A stretch of 56,618 nucleotides of DNA from Armatimonadota bacterium (GTDB taxonomy: Bacteria > Armatimonadota > UBA10988): the NCBI GenBank assembly GCA_016235455.1, contig JACRKZ010000055.1:1-56618 (forward strand), given 5' to 3'. The notes beneath the pieces were generated by a model. The model saw only the letters and a program-made list of their open reading frames with translations. It was not told the DNA's origin and did not search any database. The stretch's first letter is position 1; every line of letters starts with the position of its first letter. A program made the translations under genes and the position numbers. This document shows, in pieces, positions 32,388 to 41,996 of this stretch.

Positions 32388-33674
32388 ATGCGTATTCTCT
32401 CGGCCGTGGAGCAGCCCGCTGCCGTCGACGCCATCTTGCGGCGCGACGTGTTCAGTGGCACGCACCAGCACGCCCAGGCGGCGGCCGAGATCCTCGCGGC
32501 CGTGCAGCAGCGCGGTGACGAGGCACTGCTCGACTACACCCGCCGTTTCGACGCGCCGGACATGACCCTCGAGCAGATGGTCGTCACTCCCGAGCAGCTC
32601 GCCGCGGCGCGCGCGGCGGTCTCGCCCGAGTTCCGCGAGGCCGTGATGGTCGCCGCGGACAACCTGGAAGACTTCCACGAGCGGCAACTGCGCCAGGATT
32701 GGTTCGCCACGCGGCCCGGCGGCGGCTGGGTCGGCCAGCGCGTCACGCCCGTCGACAGCGCCGGTGTCTACGTGCCCGGCGGCCAGGCCGTGCTGCCCAG
32801 CACGCTGCTGCACGTCTGCGTGCCCGCGCAGGTGGCTGGCGTGCGGCGCCTGGCCGTGTGCTGCCCGCCTCGGCGCGATGGCTCGGGCGAGGTGCACCTG
32901 CTGGCCGCGGCCAGCCTGATCGGCATCGACGAGGTCTACCTGGTCGGCGGCGCGCAGGCCATTGGTGCGCTGGCCTACGGCACGGCCACCGTGCCGCGCG
33001 TCGACGTCGTCGCCGGGCCGGGCAACGCCTATGTCAACCACGCCAAGCGCCTGGTGTTCGGCCTGGTCGGCATCGACAGCCTGGCCGGGCCCAGCGAGAT
33101 CCTGATCGTCGCCGACGCGGCCGCCAGTGCCCGGCAGATCGCCGCCGACATGCTCAGCCAGGCCGAGCACAGCGCCGACGCGCGCAGCATCGTGCTGACG
33201 CCGAGTGGTGCCCTGGCCGACGAGGTGGTCGCCGAGCTCGAGCGCCAGCTGGCCGTGCTGCCGCGCGGCGAGGTGGCCCGTGGCGCGCTGGAGGCGGTGG
33301 GCGGCATCGTGCTGGTCAACGACTTGGCCGCGGCCTGCGAGCTGGTCAACGTCTGCGCGCCCGAGCACCTGGAGCTGCTGGTGGCCGACCCCATGGGCCT
33401 GCTGCCGCTGATCCGCCACGCCGGCGCGATCTTCCTGGGCGCCCACAGCCCGGAGCCGCTGGGCGACTATGTGGCCGGGCCCAGTCACGTGCTGCCCACG
33501 GGCGGCACGGCGCGGTTCGCCTCGCCCATCGGCGTCGAAACGTTCGTCAAGCGCAGCAGTCTGATAGCCTACGGCGCCGAGACTCTGCGCGCGGAAGCGG
33601 CGGCCATCACGACCCTGGCGCGAGCCGAGGGTCTGGAAGCCCACGCGCGGAGCGTTGAGGCCCGCCTGGACTGA
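32388..33674 (+). CDS. hisD: Histidinol dehydrogenase
   Basis: This 428-residue zinc enzyme oxidises L-histidinol to histidine in two NAD-dependent steps. The motifs are clear: VDSAGVYVPGG, YLVGGAQAIGALAYGT, VAGPGNAYVNHAKR, SLAGPSEILIVAD, LSQAEHSADA (zinc and catalytic region), CAPEHLEL, and GDYVAGPSHVLPTGGTARF. The ATG at 32388 has AAGGAG 7 bases upstream; a longer in-frame start lacks one. It is followed by hisB after 21 bp. hisC is far away at 8.8 kb and the remaining his genes are outside the window. Confidence 0.95.
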   Translation: MRILSAVEQPAAVDAILRRDVFSGTHQHAQAAAEILAAVQQRGDEALLDYTRRFDAPDMTLEQMVVTPEQLAAARAAVSPEFREAVMVAADNLEDFHERQLRQDWFATRPGGGWVGQRVTPVDSAGVYVPGGQAVLPSTLLHVCVPAQVAGVRRLAVCCPPRRDGSGEVHLLAAASLIGIDEVYLVGGAQAIGALAYGTATVPRVDVVAGPGNAYVNHAKRLVFGLVGIDSLAGPSEILIVADAAASARQIAADMLSQAEHSADARSIVLTPSGALADEVVAELERQLAVLPRGEVARGALEAVGGIVLVNDLAAACELVNVCAPEHLELLVADPMGLLPLIRHAGAIFLGAHSPEPLGDYVAGPSHVLPTGGTARFASPIGVETFVKRSSLIAYGAETLRAEAAAITTLARAEGLEAHARSVEARLD

Positions 33675-33695
33675 TCGACACCCGAGGTGCAGCCC

Positions 33696-34280
33696 ATGCC
33701 GCGGCAAGCAGTGATTGAGCGCAAGACCGCCGAGACCAACATCGCCCTGTCGCTCGCCATTGACGGTCAGGGCGTCAGCCAGATCGCCACGGGCGTCGGA
33801 TTCCTCGACCACATGCTGACGCTGTTCGCGCGGCATGGCCTGTTCGATCTGCAGGTGCGCTGCGACGGCGACACGCACATCGACGACCATCACACCGTCG
33901 AGGACATCGGCATCGCCCTGGGCGAGGCGTTCGACCGCGCGCTGGGCGCGAAGATCGGCATTGTGCGCTACGGCGCCTTCACCGTGCCCATGGACGAGAC
34001 GCTGGTGGCCGCGCACGTCGACCTGTCGGGCCGGCCGTACCTGGTCTATGAGCTGGACCTGGACGGCAAGATCGGCACGTTCGACGCCGAACTGGTGCGC
34101 GAGTTCTTCACCGCCTTCGCCCACAACGCCAAGTGCAACCTGCACCTGCGGCAGCTGGCCGGCGGCAACCGCCACCACATCGCCGAGGCCGGCTTCAAAG
34201 CCGTGGCGCGCGCGCTGGACGCGGCCACGCGGCTCGATCCGCGTGTGCAGGGCGTACCGTCGACCAAGGGCACGCTGTAG
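33696..34280 (+). CDS. hisB: Imidazoleglycerol-phosphate dehydratase
   Basis: The 194-residue enzyme dehydrates imidazole glycerol phosphate to imidazole acetol phosphate, step six of histidine synthesis. It has the two manganese-binding half-motifs [16 protein letters not shown] and [17 protein letters not shown], together with [14 protein letters not shown]. It is a monofunctional bacterial form, without the phosphatase domain found in E. coli. The ATG at 33696 has GAGG 8 bases upstream; a GTG three codons earlier is less likely. The gene ends seven bases before the 82-bp palindrome. Confidence 0.95.
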   Translation: MPRQAVIERKTAETNIALSLAIDGQGVSQIATGVGFLDHMLTLFARHGLFDLQVRCDGDTHIDDHHTVEDIGIALGEAFDRALGAKIGIVRYGAFTVPMDETLVAAHVDLSGRPYLVYELDLDGKIGTFDAELVREFFTAFAHNAKCNLHLRQLAGGNRHHIAEAGFKAVARALDAATRLDPRVQGVPSTKGTL

Positions 34281-34286
34281 CGATAG

Positions 34287-34368
34287 GCGGTGTCAGGCAA
34301 TGAACGGTGTCAGGGACCGTTTTCGCGCGCGAAAACGGTCCCTGACACCGTTCATTGCCTGACACCGC
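34287..34368. repeat. 82-bp perfect palindrome, REPIN-like, between hisB and the convergent ugpQ-like gene
   Basis: Two 41-base arms (34287-34327 and 34328-34368) are exact reverse complements with no loop. Each arm contains the unit GGTGTCAGG twice (34289-34297 and 34306-34314, and their mirror copies). The centre is GACCGTTTTCGCGCGCGAAA flanked by CGGTC. It fills almost the whole space between the two convergent stop codons, so it may serve as a bidirectional terminator. Its internal repeats and central symmetry resemble REP/REPIN elements mobilised by RAYT transposases. Confidence 0.8.
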
Positions 34369-34374
34369 TTCATC

Positions 34375-35058
34375 TCACCCCCGCACCACCCGCACGGCCA
34401 GATCGGGGTAGTTGCTCGACACGCTGTCCACACCCAGCTCCAGCGTGGTACGGATGTCTGCCTCGGTGTCGGGATTCCAGCCGCGGCAGCGCAGGCCGGC
34501 GGCATGGATGGTGGCCACCTGGTCGACGGTCAAGGCCTGCCAACAGATGTCCATGTGCTCTGCCCGCAGGTCCACCAGCCGCGCCAGGGCGTCGGCGTCG
34601 AAGGCCGAGTGGATGCCGGTGATGCGTAGCTCGTCACCCAGCTCCCGCACGCGGGCGATGCGGTCGAGATCGAAGCAACTGAACACCACCTGCTCGACCA
34701 TGCCCGCCTTTCGCACGGCCGCCACGGCCGCGTCGGCGGTGCCGTCGCCCTTGAGCTCGCACAGCAGCAGGATGCGGTCGCGGACGAGGTCGAGCACCTC
34801 GCCAAACAGCGGAATGAGCGCGCCGTCACCCGCGTCCAGCGCGCGCAGCTCGGCCAGCGTCAGCTCGGCGATGCGGCCGGTGCCGTTGGTGGTGCGGTCC
34901 ACCGTGTGGTCGTGACAGACCACCAGATGGCCGTCGGCGCTGAGGTGCACATCGCATTCGGTGGCATCGCAGCCAAGCGCGATGGCCTTCTCGAAGCTGG
35001 GCAGTGTGTTCTCGGGCACCAGGCCCTTGGCGCCGCGGTGGCCGACGACTTCGATCAT
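34375..35058 (-). CDS. ugpQ: Glycerophosphodiester phosphodiesterase
   Basis: The 227-residue TIM-barrel enzyme hydrolyses glycerophosphodiesters to glycerol 3-phosphate and an alcohol. Active-site motifs: VGHRGAKGLVPENTLPSFEKA (catalytic His and Arg, metal-binding Glu), TECDVHLSADGHLVVCHDHTVDRTTNGTG (second catalytic His, metal Asp) and LLCELKGDG (metal Glu, Lys). GGAGG is 6 bases before the ATG. There is no signal peptide, so it acts in the cytosol. Length is normal for the UgpQ type. Confidence 0.92.
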   Translation of the reverse strand: MIEVVGHRGAKGLVPENTLPSFEKAIALGCDATECDVHLSADGHLVVCHDHTVDRTTNGTGRIAELTLAELRALDAGDGALIPLFGEVLDLVRDRILLLCELKGDGTADAAVAAVRKAGMVEQVVFSCFDLDRIARVRELGDELRITGIHSAFDADALARLVDLRAEHMDICWQALTVDQVATIHAAGLRCRGWNPDTEADIRTTLELGVDSVSSNYPDLAVRVVRG

Positions 35059-35182
35059 GGGGATCCTCCGACAACAGTGCGCTTGGACGATGCCCTGGCG
35101 AGTCCTGCCACGCCTCTGGGCTTGACTCGCGGCCGCAGCCTGGGCACGCTTAACGTTGGGTATCGGCCCGAGGGGAGGCTCC

Positions 35183-36931
35183 ATGCGCCGTGTTCTGCTG
35201 CTCGGTCTGGTCGCTCGGCTCGCCGCGGCGGCCGGGCCGGATCCGTTGGTTGTCTCGCGCGCCTTTCTGGCCGATCCGCTCTGTCCGCGCGGTGTGGCGT
35301 GGCGCCTGAAGGCCGAGGACAGCTTTGAGCCCGGCAAGGCCAAGCTGCGCGGCTCGGCGGCCGACTCACCGCTCACGGCCGAGCTGACCATCGACCGCGA
35401 GCAGGGCCGGGTCACCGAAGCGTCGTTTGGCGGCTGGCCGCCGTGGGAGGAGCCCGCCGAATGCCTGCCCACCAGTGAGCTGGTCGCGCGGGGCACGGCG
35501 TTCGCGCAGCGCTGGCTACGGCCCGACGCCGAGGCTGAGTTGACCCTCTCCAGTGCGGAACTGGAGCCCAACGACGCGACGCTGGGGCTGGTCTATCAAC
35601 TGGAGCGGCCGGTCTCACGGCTCAACTGCGGCCTGGCGCGCGTGGCCTTCCCCCGCGCCGGCGGGCGGCTGACATTCTGGATGGACGACACCGAACGCGT
35701 GCCGGCCACGGTGCCGTCCCAGCCCATGGCTGAGCTGACGGCGCGCGCGCGGGCTGAGGCGGCAGCGCTACTGAAGGCCGAGCCGCGCAGCCTGCGAACG
35801 CTGTTGGCAGACAGCTACTACGACGCCTTCCCGCGGAACGGCGCCAAGGTCCGGTCGGCGCGTGCCTGTTTCCATTTCGGTGTCGACACGGAAGTCAGCG
35901 TCGACACCAAGACGGTGCGCATGGCCGTGGTCAGCCTCGACTCGGCCACCGGCGAACGGCTGGCCCACACCGGCGTGGCCGACGCGCCGCGCTGGTTCAT
36001 GCTGCTGCTGACCCACACGCCCGAGCAGTACGTGGCGCTGGTACAGCGCTACAGCGATGGGCCGCGCGACCGCTGGCCGGTCTGGTCGAGCGATAGCCAG
36101 CGGCTGTGGTGGCGCTCCAACCGACGCCATCTGGGCGGCAGCCCGGCTCGACGGTGCAATGCCGTGGTCGAGGGCACGGTCGAGCAGGGCTTGCGCGGCT
36201 GGTGGGAGCCAGGCTGGAGTGAGCAACAGATGGCTGCGCCCTTAGGCCGGGCGAGCCTGGCGGTACTGGGCAATGGGCGTTACCTGCTGGACGGCCTGGC
36301 GTCGGTGCGCGATTACCAGTCGGGCCAACAGACCCGCCTCGGCGACAGCGGCTACGGCACCGACCTGGACGGCCTGGGTGACCAGGTGGTGGCGATGGGT
36401 GGTGTGTCGGACCCGGGGAGCTGGCTGAGCCGCTGGCGTCTGGATCCCGCGAGCGCCACCGTTGTGGCCAACGGGCGCCTGACCGGCCTGCCAGACAACG
36501 CGCGCCTGCCCCTGCTCGTCGGCCAGGGTCGCCAGGTGGCCATGCTCGATGCGAAGGGCTGGACCGATGTCACGCGGCTCAGCCGCGTGGGCGACGAGCC
36601 CCGGATCCTGGTCAGCGCGGGCGACGGACTGTGGCTGGTCGACCTGGCCGACGGCCGGCGCGCGGCGCTGCCCGGCCAGCCATTTGACGACCCCGACACG
36701 GGCGAACGGCTCCTGGCCCTGGAGGCCGTCGTCAGCCCCAACGGCCAGCTCATCGCGTTCTGCGCCAAGACGCGCGGCGACGAGCTGACCAGCGACTACC
36801 ACTGCCTCTACCTGGTGGGCCGCGATGGCACCGGCCTGCGCCGCCTCACGCCGCGTGCCGACCCGCTGGTCGAGCCGCTGGCGCTTGAGCTGGCGCAGCG
36901 CTGGTGGCGCGAGGCCACGGCCAAGCCGTGA
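35183..36931 (+). CDS. Secreted protein with PepSY-like N-terminal and propeller-like C-terminal parts
   Basis: The 582-residue product begins with a signal peptide (RRVLLLGLVARLAAAAG). Residues about 20-270 alternate strand and helix patterns (PLTAELTIDREQGRVTEASF, VRMAVVSLDSATGERLAHTG), which recall YcdB/PepSY-type domains. Residues about 270-580 contain repeated WSSDSQRLWW, LGNGRYLLDG and VVSPNGQLIAFCAKTRGDE units, like a TolB-type beta-propeller. The function is unknown. GGGGAGG precedes the ATG at 35183. It is convergent with the next gene; both stop codons lie within a small hairpin (36928-36949). Confidence 0.65.
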   Translation: MRRVLLLGLVARLAAAAGPDPLVVSRAFLADPLCPRGVAWRLKAEDSFEPGKAKLRGSAADSPLTAELTIDREQGRVTEASFGGWPPWEEPAECLPTSELVARGTAFAQRWLRPDAEAELTLSSAELEPNDATLGLVYQLERPVSRLNCGLARVAFPRAGGRLTFWMDDTERVPATVPSQPMAELTARARAEAAALLKAEPRSLRTLLADSYYDAFPRNGAKVRSARACFHFGVDTEVSVDTKTVRMAVVSLDSATGERLAHTGVADAPRWFMLLLTHTPEQYVALVQRYSDGPRDRWPVWSSDSQRLWWRSNRRHLGGSPARRCNAVVEGTVEQGLRGWWEPGWSEQQMAAPLGRASLAVLGNGRYLLDGLASVRDYQSGQQTRLGDSGYGTDLDGLGDQVVAMGGVSDPGSWLSRWRLDPASATVVANGRLTGLPDNARLPLLVGQGRQVAMLDAKGWTDVTRLSRVGDEPRILVSAGDGLWLVDLADGRRAALPGQPFDDPDTGERLLALEAVVSPNGQLIAFCAKTRGDELTSDYHCLYLVGRDGTGLRRLTPRADPLVEPLALELAQRWWREATAKP

Positions 36932-36949
36932 CCGCTATCGGCCGGTCAC
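36928..36949. terminator. Short hairpin spanning two convergent stop codons
   Basis: GTGACCG (36928-36934) and CGGTCAC (36943-36949) form a 7-bp stem with an 8-base loop that covers both stop codons (36931 and 36935). It could end transcription in both directions, but the stem is short and there is no T-tract. Confidence 0.35.
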
Positions 36950-38131
36950 CGTCACGGCCACCTCACCCGCCTGCGTCCCGGTCACCTCGGCCTCGACCAC
37001 GCGACCGCCGGCCATGACGCGTCGGCGCTGCCAGGTCAGCTTGCCCGTGGCCGTGAAGCTGAACACCACGGCCTGCTGCTCCACGTCGGGCAACCACCAG
37101 GTGACCGTGTCGTTCCGGCGCTTCTCGGTGCTGCTTGAGGTCACCGGCGCGGCGATGACCACCTTGCTGGCCGCCCAGGGGCTGGGCTTGCCCACGGCCG
37201 AGTCGACGTTGCGGCCGTACTGCCACTCGTAGCTCTCCGTCTGGCAGGTCTGCTCGGTGGACAGATCGCCCACGTGGTACTTGATGTGGCTCAGCAGGTT
37301 GGCTTCGGCGTCTTTGGAGTCGATCACCGCCTGGCCTTTGCCGGCCTCCACCTGCTCTCGCACGTTCTTGATCTGCCGGCGCATGTCGTCGACGGCCATG
37401 GCACGAATGGTCAGGCTACGATGGTCGCCCATGCGGATGGACACCGACTCGCCCTTCTCGGGACCGATGGTGGTGCCGTTGACCTCCCAGATGACGCCCG
37501 GTTGGACGACCTGCACGGTGGCGAACGACGCGCCGACCACCACCACCGGGCTGTTGGGGTTGCCGCGGTCGGCGGTCTCGACGCGGTAGGTGTCGTTGAA
37601 CTGGCCAAAGGCGTCGACCGCCTTGCCCACCTGGTCGCCGAGCTGGCCGAAGCGGTCCCGGAAGGTCTCGTTCTTGAACGGGTTGAAGCCCTCGACGTTC
37701 TGCCGGCCCTGGAGCCACTTGAGGTTGTCCCAGGCGCCGGTCAGCGTCTCGGCCACACCGTTGAGTTTGTCGCGCGCCGCCTGGGTGCGCTGCAGCTCGG
37801 CGCGGTCGGCCGCGGCCCAGCCCGACGGATCGCCCTCGTGCGTGGCGCGCAGATGCTCGATGCGCTTATCCAGGTCGGCCACGCCTTGGACGGTGCTCTC
37901 CTTGATGGGCACCAGCGACTCGCGCGCCTGCCGCAGCCGCTCAAACAGCTTGGCGCGGTTGGCGTCACTGGCTGCCTCGGAGGTCAGCTCGTTGCGCCAC
38001 TCGGTGATCTTGGCGGATAGCAACTGGGCGCCCTGCTCAGTGAGGACAAGGCCCACCACTGCCTGCGTACGTACGGCCGCGAAGCAGATGGCGAGCACCA
38101 TGACGACCGCAACCGACCGACGTACACGCAT
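36935..38131 (-). CDS. Secreted coiled-coil protein of unknown function
   Basis: The 398-residue protein has a signal peptide (RRSVAVVMVLAICFAAVRTQA). Residues about 30-150 form charged helices that look coiled-coil (EWRNELTSEAASDANRAKLFERLRQARESL). A beta-rich middle follows (SPVVVVGASFATVQVV, GVIWEVNGTTIGPEKGESVSIRMGDHRSLTIRAM), then another helix. The end is a strand-rich domain (VVFSFTATGKLTWQRRRV ... EVAVTVTGR). No family is recognised. The ATG at 38131 has AAGGAG 7 bases upstream; longer in-frame starts do not. It is divergent from the GH127 gene. Confidence 0.65.
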   Translation of the reverse strand: MRVRRSVAVVMVLAICFAAVRTQAVVGLVLTEQGAQLLSAKITEWRNELTSEAASDANRAKLFERLRQARESLVPIKESTVQGVADLDKRIEHLRATHEGDPSGWAAADRAELQRTQAARDKLNGVAETLTGAWDNLKWLQGRQNVEGFNPFKNETFRDRFGQLGDQVGKAVDAFGQFNDTYRVETADRGNPNSPVVVVGASFATVQVVQPGVIWEVNGTTIGPEKGESVSIRMGDHRSLTIRAMAVDDMRRQIKNVREQVEAGKGQAVIDSKDAEANLLSHIKYHVGDLSTEQTCQTESYEWQYGRNVDSAVGKPSPWAASKVVIAAPVTSSSTEKRRNDTVTWWLPDVEQQAVVFSFTATGKLTWQRRRVMAGGRVVEAEVTGTQAGEVAVTVTGR

Positions 38132-38266
38132 GGTGGTGCTCCTTAGGCACCTAGTGTGCCTCGCCAGAACCCTCGTGTAGGTTGCCGCACCGTTGCGCGG
38201 ACACATCGTCCCGGCCGGGAGGGATGGCCGCGGCCCGGCCGAACCACTGCTCATCCGAGAGCCACC

Positions 38267-40516
38267 ATGCGCTGGACCAGGCTGTTCCTCCTGCTGCTCA
38301 CCACCCCGTTGCTGGCCGCGACCCAGCCGTTCGACCTGCGCGATGTGCGCCTGTTCGACGGGCCGTTGCGGCGCTCACAGGAGGTCCATGCGCGGTACCT
38401 GCTGAGCCTCGATGTCGACCGCCTGGTCAGCCGCTTCCGCGCCGAGGCGGGGCTGCCAACCAAGGCCGAGGCCTATCCCGGCTGGGAGTCGGTCGAGTTG
38501 CCGGGCGTGGCAGCGGGCTTCTACCTGTCGGGCTGCTCGCGGCTCTGGGCGGTGACGGGCGACCAGCGCTTTCTCGACCGCGTGACCAATCTGCTCGACC
38601 AGCTCGCAGCCTGCCAGCAGGCCAATGGCGACGGGTTCCTGTCGGCCACGCGCGGCGGCAGGCAGTTGTTCGCCGAGATCGCCCGCGGCGATATCCGCCA
38701 CACCGGCGGCTGGATGCTCAACGGGCAACCCGAGCCCTACTACGCGCTGGAGAAGCTGCTCTCGGGGCTGCGCGATGCCTGGCGCGTGGCCGGGCAGGAC
38801 AAGGCGCTGGTCATGGAGCGCGCCGCCGCCGACTGGCTCGAGCGCAACGTGGCGGGCCTGAGTGACGAGCAGCTCCAACGGCTGATGGCCTGCGAGTTCG
38901 GCGGGCTCAACTGGGTCCTGGCCGACCTCTACGCCGACACGCGGGAGCCCCGCTACCTGGCGCTGTCGCGGCGCTGGCAGCATCGCGCCGTGCTCGAGCC
39001 GCTGTCGCGCGGCATCGACAACCTGCCGGGGATCCATGCCAACACGCAGTTCCCCAAGTTCAGCGGCCTCGCGGCACGCTACCTGGCCGCGGGCGACCCG
39101 GTGGACCGGCGCACCGCCGAGTTCTTCTGGGATCGCGTGGCCCATCACCACAGCTACGCCTCGGGCTCCAACAGCCTGGCCGAGCATTTCGGGCCGCCGG
39201 ACCAACTGGCCAAGCGGCTGGACACCAACACCGGCGAGAGCTGCAACGCCTGGAACATGCTGCGGCTCAGCGGCCTGCTCTACCAGATCGAGCCGCGCGC
39301 GTCGATCATGGACTATGTCGAGCGCGTGCTCTACAACCACATCCTGGCCGCCCAGCACCCCGGCGATGGCCGGGTCTGCTACTTCCTCTCGCTCAAGTCA
39401 GGTACAGCCAAGACCTACGAGCCGCTTACTGGCCGCTTCGCCTGCTGCACCTGCAGCGGGTTCGACAGCTATGCGCGGCACGCCGAATGGCTCTATGCCC
39501 ACGACGACGACACGCTGTACTGCAACCTCTACGCCGCGTCCACGGTGCAGTGGCGGGCCAAGCGCCTGAGCGTGGCGCAGGCCACCGCCTTCCCCGACGA
39601 CGACGACGTGCGGCTGACCTTCACGTGTGCCGCGCCCGTGGCGGCCTGTGTGGCGCTGCGTTGCCCGACCTGGGTCGGGCCGGGCTTCAGCGTCAGCCTC
39701 AACGGCCGCGCGCTGGAACTGAGCGCCCAGCCGGGCAGCTACGTGGTGCTGGAGCGCACCTGGCGCAGCGGCGACCGGATCGACCTGGTGCTGCCGCGCA
39801 CACTGCGCGCCGAGCCCATGCCCGACGACCCGCGGCTGGTGGCCTTCTTCCGCGGCCCGCTGCTGCTGGCCGGCGATCTAGGCCAGTCCAGCGCCGTGCC
39901 CACGCTGCCGGACGACGGTCGGCCGGCCGCGGCCCTGGTCCAGGACGGGCCGCTCCTGGCGGGTGTGCCGCTGGTGCCGCTGTACCGGGTGCATGACCGG
40001 CGCTATGTGGTCTACTGGGAACGGCTGAGCGCCGAGCAGGAGGCCGAACGCCGACGCCTGGCCGCCGCCGAGGCCGCGCGCCTCAAGGCGCTGGAGTCGC
40101 GCACGGTAGACCGCGTGTTGATCGGCGATGCCGCCTCCGAGGCCGCCCACGGCCTGACTGGCGAGCGCACCAACACCGGCCGCGGCGCCTATGGCGAGCA
40201 CCCCGAGGCGCGCTGGCGCGACGCGCAGGGCTGGTTCGCCTATCGGCTGAAGGTCACCCCCGGCCAGCCCTTGGCGCTGCTGGCCAGCTACTGGGGCCGC
40301 GAGCTCGGCGCGCGCACGTTCGACGTGCTGGTCGAGGGCCAGGTGGTGGCGACCACCACGCTCGACAGCAGCCGACCCGCCGCTTTCTACGACGTAACCT
40401 ACCCGCTGCCGGCCGCGCTGGCCGCGGGCCGGACCAGCATCACCGTGACCTTCCGCGCCAAGCCCGGCAACACCGCCGGCGGCCTGTTCGACCTGCGGGT
40501 CGTGCGGCCCGAGTGA
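38267..40516 (+). CDS. GH127 (DUF1680) glycoside hydrolase, beta-L-arabinofuranosidase-like
   Basis: The 749-residue secreted protein has a signal peptide (RLFLLLLTTPLLAAT), then an (alpha/alpha)6 barrel. The GH127 zinc site is complete: E324 and C326 in TGESCNAWNM and C393/C394 in FACCTCSG. C393 is the likely nucleophile and E306 (SLAEHFGPP) the likely acid/base. A beta-sandwich region follows (residues about 410-600). The last 130 residues (SRTVDRVLIGDAASEAAHGL ... RTFDVLVEGQVVATTTL) form a separate C-terminal domain. It would release L-arabinofuranose or similar sugars from plant or algal glycans. It is followed after 7 bp by the GH28-like gene. Confidence 0.9.
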   Translation: MRWTRLFLLLLTTPLLAATQPFDLRDVRLFDGPLRRSQEVHARYLLSLDVDRLVSRFRAEAGLPTKAEAYPGWESVELPGVAAGFYLSGCSRLWAVTGDQRFLDRVTNLLDQLAACQQANGDGFLSATRGGRQLFAEIARGDIRHTGGWMLNGQPEPYYALEKLLSGLRDAWRVAGQDKALVMERAAADWLERNVAGLSDEQLQRLMACEFGGLNWVLADLYADTREPRYLALSRRWQHRAVLEPLSRGIDNLPGIHANTQFPKFSGLAARYLAAGDPVDRRTAEFFWDRVAHHHSYASGSNSLAEHFGPPDQLAKRLDTNTGESCNAWNMLRLSGLLYQIEPRASIMDYVERVLYNHILAAQHPGDGRVCYFLSLKSGTAKTYEPLTGRFACCTCSGFDSYARHAEWLYAHDDDTLYCNLYAASTVQWRAKRLSVAQATAFPDDDDVRLTFTCAAPVAACVALRCPTWVGPGFSVSLNGRALELSAQPGSYVVLERTWRSGDRIDLVLPRTLRAEPMPDDPRLVAFFRGPLLLAGDLGQSSAVPTLPDDGRPAAALVQDGPLLAGVPLVPLYRVHDRRYVVYWERLSAEQEAERRRLAAAEAARLKALESRTVDRVLIGDAASEAAHGLTGERTNTGRGAYGEHPEARWRDAQGWFAYRLKVTPGQPLALLASYWGRELGARTFDVLVEGQVVATTTLDSSRPAAFYDVTYPLPAALAAGRTSITVTFRAKPGNTAGGLFDLRVVRPE

Positions 40517-40523
40517 GGCTACC

Positions 40524-41996
40524 ATGCGCGTTCCTATCGCCCTGCTGACCCTCGCCCTGCTGACCCAGGAGCACGCCATGTCCGCACCTGTCATCGCCCC
40601 GGCGCCAGCCGAGGAAGCCCTGTCCGAGTTCTATGCCCTGCGCGTCGACGGCCAGGCTGTGCCGGTCTATGCGTGCCGCGTCTCGGCCCAGCCCTTCAAC
40701 CAGGTGTGGCCCGGCTACCAACGCCCGCTCGACCAGACCGAGCTGGCCGGCTTCGCGCTGTGGGACCAGGGCGGCCCGGTGACTATCACCATTGAGTCGC
40801 GCCGGCCGATCACCAAAGTCGTCGCGCGACCGCGCCGGCTGGGCATCGTGCCGCAGGTCCAGGGCCAGACCATCACCTTCACGCTGGCCAGGCCCGAGCC
40901 GGTGGTGGTCGAGGTGAACGGCATGCACCATGCCCTGCACCTCCTGCCGAGCCCGCCCGAGAGCGACGTGCCCCAGCCCGAGGGCGTCCGCTACTTCGGC
41001 CCCGGTGTGCACCATCCGGGCGTCATCGAACTGAAGAGCAACGAGACCGTCTACCTGGCGCCCGGCGCGGTGGTCTACGGCAGCCTGCACGGCAGCGGCG
41101 TGAGCAACGTGCGCATCACCGGCCGCGGCATCCTCGACCAGAGCCCGTTCGAGCGGGGCAAGGGCGGCGGCTCGATCCGCCTGTCCGACTGCGCCAACGT
41201 GCGGATCGAGGGCCTGGTCCTGCGCGATCCCGACGTCTGGTGCCTGAGCCTGTTCGGCTGCCGTGACATCACGCTGCGCGGGCTGAAGCTGGTCGGGCTA
41301 TGGCGCTACAACGCCGACGGCATCGACGTCTGCAACAGCCAGAACGTGACCGTCGAGGACTGCTTCGTGCGCGCGTACGACGATGCGCTGGTGGTCAAGG
41401 GGCTGAAATGGGGCGGCAACTCCTTCGATGACCGGCCGGTGCGCGACGTGACCTTCCGCCGCAACACGCTGTGGTGCGACTGGGGCCGCGCCATGGAGAT
41501 CGGTGCCGAGACCTGCGCGCCGGAGATGACCAACGTGCGCTTCGAGGACAGCGACATCATCTTCACCACGCACATCGCCATGGACATTCAGCATGGCGAC
41601 CGCGCCGCCATCCGTGACGTCCGTTTCGAGCGCATCCGCGTGGAGATGGACGGCGACAGCCCGCGGCCGGCCATGCAGCAGGCCAAGGACGAGCGCTACC
41701 AGCCGGCCGACGGCTATCTGCCGACGCTGGCCGTCATCGTCATCAACGGCACCAGCTACTCGCAGGACAAACAGCGCGGCACCGTGCGGGGCGTCGTGTT
41801 CCGCGACATCGACATCTGGGTGCCGCGCCTGCCGGCCTCATCGTTCCGTGGGGCCGATGCCGAGCACGGCGTGGACGACGTGACCTGCTCGGGCTGGCGG
41901 CTCAACGGGCAGCCGTTGGGCAGCCTGGAGGCGCTGGGCATCCGGTTGGGCGAGCATGTGCGTAGCGTGCGCTATAGCTCCGGCGCGCCCGAGTAG
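40524..41996 (+). CDS. GH28-like right-handed beta-helix polysaccharide hydrolase
   Basis: The 490-residue protein has a short N-terminal hydrophobic stretch (PIALLTLALLTQEHAMSAP) that may act as signal. A small domain and then a parallel beta-helix follow. Successive coils are visible: VYLAPGAVVYGSLHGSGVSNVRITGRGIL, ANVRIEGLVLRDPD, RDITLRGLKLVGLWRYNADGIDVCNSQNVTVEDCFV and RAYDDALVVKG. NADGID and DDALVVK correspond to the catalytic aspartates of GH28 polygalacturonases. The GHG motif of GH28 is not seen; the equivalent region reads DWGRAMEIGAET, so substrate may differ from pectin. The last 25 bp overlap the convergent GH16 gene. Confidence 0.8.
   Translation: MRVPIALLTLALLTQEHAMSAPVIAPAPAEEALSEFYALRVDGQAVPVYACRVSAQPFNQVWPGYQRPLDQTELAGFALWDQGGPVTITIESRRPITKVVARPRRLGIVPQVQGQTITFTLARPEPVVVEVNGMHHALHLLPSPPESDVPQPEGVRYFGPGVHHPGVIELKSNETVYLAPGAVVYGSLHGSGVSNVRITGRGILDQSPFERGKGGGSIRLSDCANVRIEGLVLRDPDVWCLSLFGCRDITLRGLKLVGLWRYNADGIDVCNSQNVTVEDCFVRAYDDALVVKGLKWGGNSFDDRPVRDVTFRRNTLWCDWGRAMEIGAETCAPEMTNVRFEDSDIIFTTHIAMDIQHGDRAAIRDVRFERIRVEMDGDSPRPAMQQAKDERYQPADGYLPTLAVIVINGTSYSQDKQRGTVRGVVFRDIDIWVPRLPASSFRGADAEHGVDDVTCSGWRLNGQPLGSLEALGIRLGEHVRSVRYSSGAPE

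Noticed and set aside
32139..34178. A 679-codon open frame on the minus strand, opposite hisD-hisB.
   Set aside because: It is antisense to two strongly conserved enzymes and shows no protein-like pattern.
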